From assembly GCA_031278145.1 (NCBI GenBank), contig JAITLA010000029.1:1-19015 (forward strand): a stretch of DNA of 19,015 bases, in the 5' to 3' direction. How positions within the stretch are numbered: the stretch's first letter is position 1; each line of letters begins with the position of its first letter. The DNA comes from Eubacteriales Family XIII. Incertae Sedis bacterium. GTDB taxonomy: Bacteria; Bacillota_A; Clostridia; Peptostreptococcales; Anaerovoracaceae. Below the pieces are notes generated by a model that worked only from the letters and a program-made list of their open reading frames with translations, did not search any database and was not told where the DNA came from. Shown here piece by piece: positions 1 through 7,032 of the stretch. The translations under genes were made by a program, and so were the position numbers.

Positions 1-199
1 CCGCCGCAGCCGCTCCGGTAAGGAGTAGGACGAAGCAGATCACGGCGGAAGCGGGCAGGGCGCGCGGTGAAAATCGCCTCGGGGTTTTGCGGGCGGCGTC
101 CGTCGCGCTCTTTGCCAAGATGCCGCGAAGCATCCCGGCCCGCTGTTTTGCCGTGGGCGTCAGCGCTTCAAACAATTCGCGGGTTCTTCTTTCATTCAT
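1..199 (-). CDS. Probable membrane-anchored anti-sigma factor or sigma-associated protein (5' part only, runs off the window)
   Basis: The gene starts with ATG at 199 (MNERRTRELFEALTP...), overlaps the last 8 bases of the ECF sigma gene, and stays open to the window edge, so about 66 codons are visible. The visible part is a charged cytoplasmic N-terminus of about 46 residues rich in Arg and Lys, followed by a hydrophobic stretch (ALPASAVICFVLLLTGAAAA, residues about 47-66) that should be a membrane helix. A cytoplasmic segment plus one TM, translationally coupled behind an ECF sigma gene, is the usual layout of its anti-sigma factor; that role is inferred from position and topology. No zinc-binding HxxxCxxC motif is visible in this part. 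The remainder of the protein lies outside the window. Confidence 0.6.
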   Translation of the reverse strand, partial: MNERRTRELFEALTPTAKQRAGMLRGILAKSATDAARKTPRRFSPRALPASAVICFVLLLTGAAAA

Positions 200-698
200 G
201 ATTGTTATCCTCCTCCAAATCGATCCGCAACCGCTCCCGTCCGCGCGCGAGCTGCGTGCGGATCGTACTCTCGTTGCGCTTCAGCATGCACGCAAGCTCC
301 CTCGTCGTGTAGCCCGCAAAATAATGGAGATACAGGACGGTCTTGTACTTCTCGGGCAGGGCGAGCAGGCTTGCGAGCGCGTCCGAAACCGGCACGCCGG
401 CGTTTCCGTCCGCCTCAAGAGGCAACTCCCGCAAATCCGCGCGCCGGCGCCGCCACCAATGTTTCAGCACGTTTCGACAGTGGTTTTTCGCCGTTACGAT
501 CAGCCAGGCCCTTTCGTGCCCGTGATCGCAGAAGGTCTTTTGGGCTTGCAGGAGCTTCAGAAACACGGACTGGACGGCGTCCTCCGCGTCGGCGGCGTTT
601 CGCAGGTACAAGAAGCACAGGCCGTAGATCGTATCCACGTGCCGCCGGTACGTTTCGGCCAAGTCGTCCTCCGCCGACGGCGGCGCTTGCTCTGCCAT
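192..698 (-). CDS. RNA polymerase sigma factor, sigma-70 family, ECF subfamily
   Basis: A 168-aa protein of the length usual for ECF sigma factors, which direct RNA polymerase to a small regulon when released from an anti-sigma factor. Region 2 spans about residues 14-80 and includes the DAEDAVQSVFLKLLQ core helix and a following HERAWLIVTAKN segment. Region 4 spans about 110-160, with LPEKYKTVLYLHYFAGY and the helix-turn-helix TTRELACMLKRNESTIRTQL. The ATG has a good ribosome binding site (AGGGAGG, about 7 bases upstream). The gene lies 69 bp after the TenI/ThiE-family gene and has its own candidate promoter. It overlaps the probable anti-sigma gene, so the two are likely co-translated. The family is clear; the inducing signal is not visible. 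The sequence looks like the ECF type common in Clostridia. Confidence 0.93.
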   Translation of the reverse strand: MAEQAPPSAEDDLAETYRRHVDTIYGLCFLYLRNAADAEDAVQSVFLKLLQAQKTFCDHGHERAWLIVTAKNHCRNVLKHWWRRRRADLRELPLEADGNAGVPVSDALASLLALPEKYKTVLYLHYFAGYTTRELACMLKRNESTIRTQLARGRERLRIDLEEDNNHE

Positions 699-730
699 GC
701 GTTTACCTCCCTCTGTTTCGGCGTCTTTAT

Positions 731-760
731 ACTATACAATCGGCGAGGGGGAAATGTCCC
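731..760 (-). promoter_or_regulatory. Candidate promoter of the sigma factor gene
   Basis: On the minus strand a TATAGT -10 box (736-731) is preceded, after an 18-bp spacer, by GGGACA (760-755), a 4/6 match to TTGACA. It would start transcription about 25 bases before the AGGGAGG site. The -10 lies in the 12-mer TGTATAGTATAA, which also occurs before the diguanylate cyclase gene. GGGA/TCCC around the -35 forms a short inverted repeat. The -35 match is weak. Confidence 0.45.
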
Positions 761-767
761 ATGTGAT

Positions 768-1388
768 TTAAAATAAATTGTTTCGCAGGGCTTTCAGGTG
801 CGCGGCGGGATCGGCGCAGGACATGAAAGAGGACATGAGGCAGGCGCCGGCGGCGCCTGTCTGCCTGACCTGTGCGATGTTTTCCTCCGATATGCCGCCT
901 ATGGCGTAGACGGGAATGGGCAGGCGCTCGCACAGTTCAAAGAGGAAGCGGAGGCCGCGCGGCGCGCGCGCCGCCTTGCTCTCCGTTTGGAATATGTGGC
1001 CGGCCAGCACGTAGGCCGCGCCCCGGGAGGCCGCGCGGAGGGCTTCGTCCGTCGAATGCACGGAAACGCCCAAGCGGACGCCCGGCAAAAGCCCGTCGCC
1101 GTCCGCCCGCGCCGCAAGCGCCGCGAAGTCCGCAAAGGGCAGATGCAGACCGGCGCGGTCCGCGCCGCGTCCGCACGAGAGGCCGGCGCGTCCGTGCGCG
1201 ATGAGCGGGGTCCCGCGCCGCGCGCAGATTTCGCGCGCCCGCGCGAAGAATGCCGCGTACGCCGCGGGCGAAAGCGCCTTCTCGCGGAGGAGGATCGCGG
1301 AAACGCCCGCCGCGGCCACGGCGTCGAGCCGTTCCCAAAAATCCCCCGCGCAGAGCCGCGGGTTCGTCACCGCGATGATCTCAAACAC
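768..1388 (-). CDS. tenI: ThiE/TenI-family protein, most like thiazole tautomerase TenI
   Basis: A 206-aa TIM-barrel protein of the thiamine phosphate synthase/TenI family. Family signatures are LLREKALS (33-40), GVSVHSTDEA (107-116), GHIFQTESK (130-138) and PVYAIGGI (159-166). Several residues point to TenI, which isomerises thiazole phosphate carboxylate, rather than ThiE, which couples pyrimidine and thiazole: His131 in GHIF matches the TenI catalytic His, GLHLPFADF replaces the ThiE HxGQxD region, and HGR replaces NDR. A ThiE assignment remains possible. The start is GTG at 1388, overlapping the thiH stop by 8 bases, so the two are translationally coupled. This is the last gene of the thiH unit. 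No other thiamine genes are visible nearby. Confidence 0.82.
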   Translation of the reverse strand: MFEIIAVTNPRLCAGDFWERLDAVAAAGVSAILLREKALSPAAYAAFFARAREICARRGTPLIAHGRAGLSCGRGADRAGLHLPFADFAALAARADGDGLLPGVRLGVSVHSTDEALRAASRGAAYVLAGHIFQTESKAARAPRGLRFLFELCERLPIPVYAIGGISEENIAQVRQTGAAGACLMSSFMSCADPAAHLKALRNNLF

Positions 1389-2541
1389 GGATGTACTCGC
1401 TCATGACGGGCTGTAGGCCGCGCGAGAGCAGCATCGCGCGGATCTCCGAAACGGAGCGACCGTCGGCCACGGTCCACTGCTCGCCGCCCTTGGCCTTTCC
1501 CGTGCGCCCGCCGACGCCGACATCCACGCCGGCCGATATCTTCGTGGCGGCGATACCGACGACATTGTCGCGAAAACGCGCGTTCTCCCTGCTCGATATC
1601 GTGATACTCGCGAAAGGGAGGAAGAGCCTGTAGGCGCAGATGACCCGGAGCAGTTCGGCCTCGCTCACCGCCTGCGGCTCGATTCCGCCCGCGCCCGCGA
1701 TGGGACGCAGACGCGGACAGGACAGCGCGATCTCCGCGTGCGGATATTTTCGCTGCAAGAACAGGGCGTGCAGGCCCGTCGCAAAGGCGTCCCGCCTGAA
1801 ATCCGCGAGACCGAGGAGGGCCGCGAAGCCGACGCCGCGCATACCGCCGAGAAGCGCGCGCTCCTGCGCGTTGAAGCGATAGGGGAATACGCGCTTGCGT
1901 CCGCCCGGGTGCAGCGCGCTGTAGCGCGCCGTGTCGTAACTCTCCTGAAACACGGTCACGAAGTCCGCGCCCCGCGCGCGCAGCGCGGCGTAGTCCGCGC
2001 TGTCCATCGGGTACACCTCAAGGCCGACCGTGCGAAAATACCCGCGCGCGATCTCGCAGGCCGCGCCTATGTAGGCGACATCCGACATGCGGTGGCTCTC
2101 TCCCGTGAGCAGCAGGATCTCCTCGAGGCCCGAGCGCGCGATTGCGCGCATTTCCGCTTCGATCTCCGCCGCGTCGAGGCGCGCCCTGTCGATGGCGTTG
2201 CGGCGGTTGAAGTTGCAGTAAACGCATTCGTTTTCGCAGTGGTTCGCGAGATAGAGGGGCGTGAACAGGGATACGGCGTTGCCGAAGCGCGCCCGCGTTT
2301 CCCGGCGCGCGCGCAGCGCGAGTTCTTCAAGCAGGGGTGCCGCGGCGGGAGAAAGCAGGGCCGCGAAATCCGCGGGGGCGCATTGCGGCGCGTCCAAGGC
2401 GCGCAGCACGGCGTCGCGCGTGAAGGCCGTGAAATCCACGGCGCGCGCGGCCGCGAGCACGTCGTTCATCAGAGTGGGGTCCGTCCGTTCCATGTCGTCC
2501 GAGTAGGACATAACGTCCGCATCGCCCGTATTATGCCACAT
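1381..2541 (-). CDS. thiH: 2-iminoacetate (dehydroglycine) synthase ThiH, radical SAM
   Basis: ThiH cleaves tyrosine by radical SAM chemistry to dehydroglycine and p-cresol, supplying the glycine-derived part of the thiamine thiazole ring; it is the oxygen-independent alternative to ThiO. The 386-aa length fits the family (about 370-380). The [4Fe-4S]/SAM motif CxxxCxxC is at Cys102, Cys106 and Cys109 (CENECVYC). LTGESHRMSDVAYI and the C-terminal SVSEIRAMLLSRGLQPVMSEY are typical ThiH segments. ATG at 2541 was chosen because the reading frame upstream to 2589 overlaps the -10 box of its own promoter, and AGGA sits 8 bases before this ATG. The gene is followed without a gap by the TenI/ThiE-family gene. 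ThiG, ThiS and ThiF are not in the window. Confidence 0.93.
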   Translation of the reverse strand: MWHNTGDADVMSYSDDMERTDPTLMNDVLAAARAVDFTAFTRDAVLRALDAPQCAPADFAALLSPAAAPLLEELALRARRETRARFGNAVSLFTPLYLANHCENECVYCNFNRRNAIDRARLDAAEIEAEMRAIARSGLEEILLLTGESHRMSDVAYIGAACEIARGYFRTVGLEVYPMDSADYAALRARGADFVTVFQESYDTARYSALHPGGRKRVFPYRFNAQERALLGGMRGVGFAALLGLADFRRDAFATGLHALFLQRKYPHAEIALSCPRLRPIAGAGGIEPQAVSEAELLRVICAYRLFLPFASITISSRENARFRDNVVGIAATKISAGVDVGVGGRTGKAKGGEQWTVADGRSVSEIRAMLLSRGLQPVMSEYIRV

Positions 2542-2580
2542 ATCGTCTTTCCTATCCTCCGGTTTTGACCGCATGCTTAG

Positions 2581-2608
2581 AGTATACACCCTCGCGCATG
2601 CATGTCAA
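2581..2608 (-). promoter_or_regulatory. Sigma-A promoter of the thiH unit
   Basis: A perfect TTGACA -35 (2608-2603 on minus), a 16-bp spacer and TATACT -10 (2586-2581). Transcription would start near 2574, giving a leader of only about 33 bases before the thiH ATG at 2541. That is too short for a TPP riboswitch and none is seen. Confidence 0.8.
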
Positions 2609-2621
2609 TAATTCAATAATT

Positions 2622-2638
2622 AAATTTCGCGGAAATTT
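2622..2638. promoter_or_regulatory. Inverted repeat between two divergent promoters (possible operator)
   Basis: AAATTTCGCGGAAATTT is a perfect 7-bp inverted repeat around GCG. It lies between the -35 boxes of the divergent thiH (2603-2608) and metal-transport (2650-2655) promoters, a position suited to a shared regulator. An 8-bp tandem repeat, CAATAATT twice, sits beside it at 2606-2621. The binding protein is unknown. Confidence 0.4.
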
Positions 2639-2649
2639 TCAATGAACTG

Positions 2650-2678
2650 TTGACATTTACCCCGAAATGCGATATATT
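2650..2678 (+). promoter_or_regulatory. Sigma-A promoter of the metal-transport operon
   Basis: TTGACA (2650-2655), a 17-bp spacer and TATATT (2673-2678) make a near-consensus promoter. Transcription would start at about 2685, leaving a leader of about 150 bases before the first gene. The start coincides with the TTAGC/GCTAA inverted repeat. Confidence 0.82.
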
Positions 2679-2684
2679 TAATTG

Positions 2685-2698
2685 TTAGCAAAAGCTAA
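2685..2698. promoter_or_regulatory. TTAGC-AAAA-GCTAA inverted repeat at the transcription start (candidate repressor operator)
   Basis: A perfect 5-bp inverted repeat with an AAAA centre begins exactly at the predicted +1 of the P-type ATPase operon. A repressor bound here would block initiation. TTAG/CTAA half-sites recall operators of the DtxR/MntR metalloregulator family, which would suit a metal exporter, but this is inference from a short sequence. Confidence 0.4.
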
Positions 2699-2836
2699 TG
2701 AACGCGGCCGGTCACCGGCTTTGCTCCCCGCGCCGCCGGTCGCCTCGATTGGCACATTTGCTCGTTCGTTCATACGGCTTGAGAAACACGGAAAGGAGAG
2801 GCATGGCGCCGGTGCGTCATGCGAGGAGGAGGCATC

Positions 2837-3106
2837 ATGAGTGAGGTAAAAAAACTGTTGGAGAGCGGCAGTCTGCTTGCGTTTGTCGGCGGCGCGGCGG
2901 CGGCGCTGATCGCGCCCAGACTGCTGAAGAGCGCGCGCGTCAGGCGGGCCGCCGTCTGTGCGGTCGCCAAGGGCATGCAATTGCAAAACGACGCCCTCTG
3001 CGCGTTCGAGGAAATACGCGAGGACGCGCAGGACATCTATTGCGAGGCAAAGGAGCGGGCGAAGAGCAAGGCCCAAGGCGAGAAGGCGGAGGAAAACGAG
3101 GTTTAA
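2837..3106 (+). CDS. PacL/DUF1490-like small membrane partner of the P-type ATPase
   Basis: An 89-aa protein. It has a short polar N-terminus, one TM helix (about residues 12-31, LLAFVGGAAAALIAPRLL), then an amphipathic charged region with IREDAQDIYCEAKERAKSK and a Lys/Glu-rich tail. The pattern G-rich TM, R-AAV-A-A-G, then IREDAQDIY-EA-ER matches from memory the PacL (DUF1490) proteins that scaffold mycobacterial CtpC/CtpG/CtpV metal ATPases. The His/Asp-rich metal-binding tail of PacL1 is absent; three Cys (about 41, 55 and 73) are present instead. ATG at 2837 was chosen over the in-frame ATG at 2819 because AGGAGGAGG lies about 6 bases before it. It is the first gene of a two-gene unit, 5 bp before the ATPase gene. 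Partnership with the ATPase is inferred. A Firmicutes DUF6110-type label could also apply. Confidence 0.75.
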   Translation: MSEVKKLLESGSLLAFVGGAAAALIAPRLLKSARVRRAAVCAVAKGMQLQNDALCAFEEIREDAQDIYCEAKERAKSKAQGEKAEENEV

Positions 3107-3111
3107 GATCC

Positions 3112-5190
3112 ATGCGATACACGATAGCGAGCGACGGCAAGGGACGCATCCGGCTGCGCTGCGGGCGCGACGCGTTCACGGAGGGGCAGCGCGCGGCGGC
3201 GGTCGCCGCCTTCAAGGCCCTGCCCTGCGTGGAGAAGGCGGAAATCTCACGGCGCACGGGCAGCGTTCTCCTGCATTATCGCGGCGACAGGGACGCGCTT
3301 TTGCGTTTTGCGCGGGAGCTCGACCCGCGCGGGCTCGCCGGAGCGCCCGAAGGCGAACGGGATGCCACCGCTCTCTTGGACGCGGAATTCAAGCGAAAGC
3401 TCTTATGGACCGTCGGGAAGCACGCGTTGCGCAAGCTGCTGCTTCCCCTGCCCTTCCAAAGGGCGTGGTGCGTCCTGCGCGCCTGCCTTTTCCTATCGCG
3501 TGCCCTGCGCGAAATCGGCGCCGGACGCCTCGGGGTGGAAGCGCTCGATGCCGCCGCCATCGGGGCGACGGTCCTGCGCGGGCAGTTTACGACCGCGACC
3601 TCGATCATCTTTCTGATCGGCCTGTCCGATCTTCTGGAGGAATACACGCGCAGGAGGACAAGAAACGCGCTCGCGGAGAGCCTCCTGCTCCACGTGGATA
3701 CCGTATGGATCGACAGGGACGGCGAGGCGGTCCCCGTCAAGCTGTCCGAGCTGCGAACGGGCGAGCGCGTGATCGTCCGCACGGGCTCGGTGATCCCCGT
3801 CGACGGCGTGGTGCGTCGCGGTGAGGCCCTGGTCAACCAATCCACGATGACGGGCGAAGCCGCCGCCGTGCGCAAGGCGGAGGGGAGCGCCGTATTCGCG
3901 GGAACGGCCGTGGAGGAAGGCGAAATCACGGTGGAAGCGAGCTCCCTCGGCGGCGAGAGCAGGATCCACCGGATCGTCGAGCTGATCCACAATGCGGAGC
4001 ATCTGAAGGCCGACGCCCAAAGCCGCGCGGAGAAGCTGGCGGACAAAATCGTCCCGTTCAATTTCCTGCTGGCCGCCGGCGTGTTTCTGTGCACGCGCAG
4101 CGTGGACAAGGCCGTGTTCGCCCTGCTGGTCGATTACTCGTGCGCGATTCGGCTGGCGACGCCGATTTCGGTGATCTCCGCCATGCGCGAGGCCTCGGGC
4201 AGGAGCATCGTGGTGAAGGGCGGTCGATATCTCGAGGCTGTGGCGGCGGCCGACACCATCGTGTTTGACAAGACCGGCACGCTGACGCTTGCGATGCCGC
4301 GGGTCAGCAAGGTCCTGCCCTTTGAGGGCTATTCGCGCGAATCGGTGCTGCGCCTCGCCGCCTGCTTGGAAGAGCATTTCCCACACAGCGTTGCGCGCGC
4401 CATCGTCAAAAAGGCGAGGGAGGAAGGCCTCCCGCACGAGGAGGAGCACGCGCGGGTGGAGTATGTGGTGGCACACGGCATCGCGTCCGCCTTGCGCGGC
4501 AAGCGCGTCGTGGTGGGCAGCCGGCATTTTGTCTGCGAGGACGAGGGGATTGCGATGTGCCCCGAACAAGACGAGCGCATTGCCCGCGAGGCCGGCGGCG
4601 ATTCCGCCGTCTATCTGGCGGTGGACGGCAGGATCGCGGGCGTGGTGTTCATCAACGATACGCTTCGGCAGGAGGCACCCGAGGTGATCGACGCGCTGCG
4701 GCGGGCCGGCCTGCGTCGGATTGTCATGCTGACGGGGGACAGCGAGCTTTCCGCGCGGGAGATCGGCCGGCAGCTCGGCTTGTCCCGCTTTTGCGCGCAG
4801 ATGCTTCCGGAGGAGAAGGCCCGCGTCGTCCGCGCGTGCAAGGCGGAAGGCCGGAAGCTTATCATGGTCGGCGACGGCGTCAACGACTCCCCCGCACTCG
4901 CGGAGGCCGACGTGTCCGTGGCGATGAAGGACGCATCCGATCTCGCGCGGGAGGTCGCGGATATCACCCTGCTGCGCTCGGACCTGCGCGACCTGCTCTA
5001 TCTGCGCCGCCTGAGCGTCGGCCTCATGCGGCGCATCGCGCGCAACTACCGCGGCATCATCGCCTTCAACACGGCGTTGCTTCTCCTTGGGCTTTCGGGC
5101 CTGATCACGCCCGGCGCCTCGGCGCTGCTGCACAACCTCTCGACGATCCTGATCAGCGCGGCGAGCACGAAGCCGATTGTGAAAGTGTGA
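3112..5190 (+). CDS. P1B-type heavy-metal-translocating ATPase (CtpC-like)
   Basis: A 692-aa membrane ATPase expected to export a transition metal. Residues 1-75 form an HMA-like domain without CxxC. TM helices lie around 112-175 and 312-345, with a final group at about 643-685. Catalytic motifs are TGEA (247-250, actuator domain), DKTGT with phosphorylated Asp386, HFPHS (422-426, the HP motif of the nucleotide domain), TGD (541-543) and GDGVND (587-592). The metal-site motif in the membrane reads SCA (343-345, DYSCAIRLATP) instead of CPC, SPC or TPC. With HFPHS and the small PacL-like partner this places it near mycobacterial CtpC (Mn/Zn), so Mn or Zn efflux is the best guess. ATG at 3112 follows the upstream stop by 5 bases, with GAGG about 10 bases before it. 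Confidence 0.93.
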   Translation: MRYTIASDGKGRIRLRCGRDAFTEGQRAAAVAAFKALPCVEKAEISRRTGSVLLHYRGDRDALLRFARELDPRGLAGAPEGERDATALLDAEFKRKLLWTVGKHALRKLLLPLPFQRAWCVLRACLFLSRALREIGAGRLGVEALDAAAIGATVLRGQFTTATSIIFLIGLSDLLEEYTRRRTRNALAESLLLHVDTVWIDRDGEAVPVKLSELRTGERVIVRTGSVIPVDGVVRRGEALVNQSTMTGEAAAVRKAEGSAVFAGTAVEEGEITVEASSLGGESRIHRIVELIHNAEHLKADAQSRAEKLADKIVPFNFLLAAGVFLCTRSVDKAVFALLVDYSCAIRLATPISVISAMREASGRSIVVKGGRYLEAVAAADTIVFDKTGTLTLAMPRVSKVLPFEGYSRESVLRLAACLEEHFPHSVARAIVKKAREEGLPHEEEHARVEYVVAHGIASALRGKRVVVGSRHFVCEDEGIAMCPEQDERIAREAGGDSAVYLAVDGRIAGVVFINDTLRQEAPEVIDALRRAGLRRIVMLTGDSELSAREIGRQLGLSRFCAQMLPEEKARVVRACKAEGRKLIMVGDGVNDSPALAEADVSVAMKDASDLAREVADITLLRSDLRDLLYLRRLSVGLMRRIARNYRGIIAFNTALLLLGLSGLITPGASALLHNLSTILISAASTKPIVKV

Positions 5191-5207
5191 AAACACTTTT
5201 TCACACT
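5184..5207 (+). terminator. Hairpin at the end of the ATPase gene
   Basis: AGTGTGAAAA (5184-5193) pairs perfectly with TTTTCACACT (5198-5207) around CACT. The stop codon lies inside the left arm. There is no T-run after the stem, so it may be a weak terminator or an mRNA 3'-end structure rather than a standard intrinsic terminator. Confidence 0.4.
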
Positions 5208-5283
5208 GCCGGGAAGGCATTTGATTTACCGGCCCATACCGGGAGCATCCCTCGCATCGATATTGTTTTCACGGACGATTTGC

Positions 5284-5302
5284 GGCGGCGCGAAGTGCCG
5301 CC
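5284..5302 (-). terminator. GC hairpin downstream of the diguanylate cyclase gene
   Basis: GGCGGC and GCCGCC pair around a 7-base loop, 28-46 bp after the GGDEF gene stop on the minus strand. It lacks a clear U-tract. It lies in the 139-bp convergent gap with the ATPase gene and may help separate the two transcripts. Confidence 0.3.
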
Positions 5303-5329
5303 ATGGGGCCGGTAACCGGGCTTGGCGCC

Positions 5330-6946
5330 TCAGCGCTCCCGCTGCGCGCGCCGGGTTTCGCCCGCGGTCGACTTGCGCCTGCCCCGGTGCGACGCAACCC
5401 TGTTCCTCCCGTTCTTCTTGGCGACGTACATGGCCTCGTCCGCGTATCGCAGCAGCGTTTCAAACGAATCGGCGTCCTCGCTCGCGGCCACGCCTATGCT
5501 GAAGGTGATCGACAGGCTGTGATCCTCGTAACGGCACGGGTTCTCCTCAACGTGGATCCTGATGCGCTCGGCGAGCCGCAGGGCCGTTTCCTCGTCGGAA
5601 TCCGATATCATCACGACGAATTCCTCCCCGCCGTAGCGCGCAACAAGGTCGTAAGAGCGCACGATCTCCTTGATGCAGAAGGAAACCTTTCGCAGCACCG
5701 CATCCCCGGCCAAATGCCCGTAGGTGTCGTTGATGTTTTTGAAAAAGTCCAAATCCATCATCATCGCGTGGCAGCCGGCGCCCGACCGCTTTGCCCGTTC
5801 GAATTGCATTGCGGCAAGTTCCATGAAATGCCGCCTGTTGTAGAGCCCCGTAAGGGCGTCGGTATAGGCGGCCTGTTCGAGCTTCTTCATCATTTGAATC
5901 GAGCTTGTGATGTCTTGAATCAGGATGATCCAGCCGAGCAAGCGCTGCTTTTTCGTCGCGAATATGGCGTCGATCTGCGCGCTGAAATATCGATTCTCCC
6001 CGTCCTTGTCCGTCTGCATGAAGCGCACGCCGAGGTCTTCCGAATAATCGGCGATGCGCAAAAGCTCCTTCGGCCAGCCCGCGATCCGCGAAACGGCGGC
6101 GCCGCGCCGCAGATTGTCCAGATCGGGAAAGAGCCGGCGGGCCGCTTTGTTTGAGCCCATGTATTTCATGTCGGGATTCACGAGCACGAAGGCGTCCCGT
6201 ATGTAATCCAAGATCATCGAATACGCCATCGGAACGATGTCGAAGAGATCGTAGCGCATGATGTTGACATAGAAGAGGGCGATGGCGGCGATCATGGCAA
6301 AGGGCGTGAAATTGATGTTGCTGAGCGGGGTCTTGAAGGTGACGGTGCAGAGGATGTACATACCGTTCGCGGCCAGCGGCGCGACCAGGACCGCAAACAG
6401 CAGGATCAGCGATTTGAACTGCTCCTTGCGCTGCAGGAGCGTTTTGAGCAGGATTGCGCAGCCGGCCGCTATATAGATTGCGGAATAGGCGTAAACGAAG
6501 TAGTACAAGGGGCCTTCATCGATCTGCAGGCCCAAAAGGGGCCGCTCCGCCTCGAAGGTGTACGCGCTGTACATCCAGCCGGTGTACTCCGTGGTCCACA
6601 CGATCAACAGACCGATGACGGGAGGGATCAGGATCAGAGGCTTCAGGTATTTTGCGCGCAATTCGAAATCACAGTAATCGGCGACGAAGAACAAGCAGAG
6701 CGCGGGCAGGGAGCAGCTGCCCAGGTACATGATTTTCACCGCGGTCAGCGCGCCGCCGGTCGAGAAGGAGATCAGCTCGCAGAAATGACCGAGGAGATAC
6801 AGAAAGACGGCGAACACGGACAGCACGAAATAATTGCGCTTTTCACTGCGGCAATGCCATAGGGTGACGAAGATCAGGTACACCGTCACGATAATAGAAA
6901 GGAGAAGAAGGCCGAGCATACATGCGTAGGTTGTCAAGTTTTCCAA
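5330..6946 (-). CDS. Membrane-bound 7TM-PAS-GGDEF diguanylate cyclase
   Basis: A 538-aa protein predicted to make cyclic di-GMP from GTP at the membrane. Residues about 10-230 contain seven or so hydrophobic helices of the histidine-kinase-type 7TM sensor class. A PAS-like domain follows at about 235-350 (RDAFVLVNPDMKYMGSNKAARRLFP). The GGDEF domain runs from about 362 to 518 with DALTGLYNRR, DLDFFKNINDTYGH and an intact GGEEF at 439-443. The inhibitory I-site RSYD (430-433) has the normal five-residue spacing, so product feedback is likely. The first possible start is TTG at 6946, but AAGGAG lies only 2 bases before it. TTG at 6937 (11 bases from AAGGAG) or ATG at 6919 are alternatives. The ligand sensed is not deducible. 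Confidence 0.9.
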   Translation of the reverse strand: MENLTTYACMLGLLLLSIIVTVYLIFVTLWHCRSEKRNYFVLSVFAVFLYLLGHFCELISFSTGGALTAVKIMYLGSCSLPALCLFFVADYCDFELRAKYLKPLILIPPVIGLLIVWTTEYTGWMYSAYTFEAERPLLGLQIDEGPLYYFVYAYSAIYIAAGCAILLKTLLQRKEQFKSLILLFAVLVAPLAANGMYILCTVTFKTPLSNINFTPFAMIAAIALFYVNIMRYDLFDIVPMAYSMILDYIRDAFVLVNPDMKYMGSNKAARRLFPDLDNLRRGAAVSRIAGWPKELLRIADYSEDLGVRFMQTDKDGENRYFSAQIDAIFATKKQRLLGWIILIQDITSSIQMMKKLEQAAYTDALTGLYNRRHFMELAAMQFERAKRSGAGCHAMMMDLDFFKNINDTYGHLAGDAVLRKVSFCIKEIVRSYDLVARYGGEEFVVMISDSDEETALRLAERIRIHVEENPCRYEDHSLSITFSIGVAASEDADSFETLLRYADEAMYVAKKNGRNRVASHRGRRKSTAGETRRAQRER

Positions 6947-6953
6947 TGCTCCT

Positions 6954-6963
6954 TATACTATAC
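6954..6963 (-). repeat. TATACTATAC motif directly before the diguanylate cyclase gene
   Basis: On the minus strand it reads GTATAGTATA within TGTATAGTATAA, identical over 12 bases to the promoter -10 region of the ECF sigma gene (728-737). It could act as a -10 box. If so, the transcript would begin inside or after the AAGGAG site and be nearly leaderless, which leaves its role uncertain. Confidence 0.4.
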
Positions 6964-7032
6964 ATGTGCATATGCTTAAGCTTTGAATCGAAAATGCTGT
7001 CGTGCGCGAATTTTGACGACCTTTGCGGTATA

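Noticed and set aside
2542..2589. Earlier start for ThiH at 2589
   Set aside because: That start overlaps the TATACT -10 box and lies upstream of the predicted transcription start; the ATG at 2541 has a better ribosome binding site.
2542..2700. TPP riboswitch before thiH
   Set aside because: No conserved CUGAGA or ACCUGAU-like segments are seen and the predicted leader is only about 33 bases.
3493..5220. A 575-codon open frame on the minus strand
   Set aside because: It is antisense to the P-type ATPase, whose catalytic motifs are all present in the plus strand.
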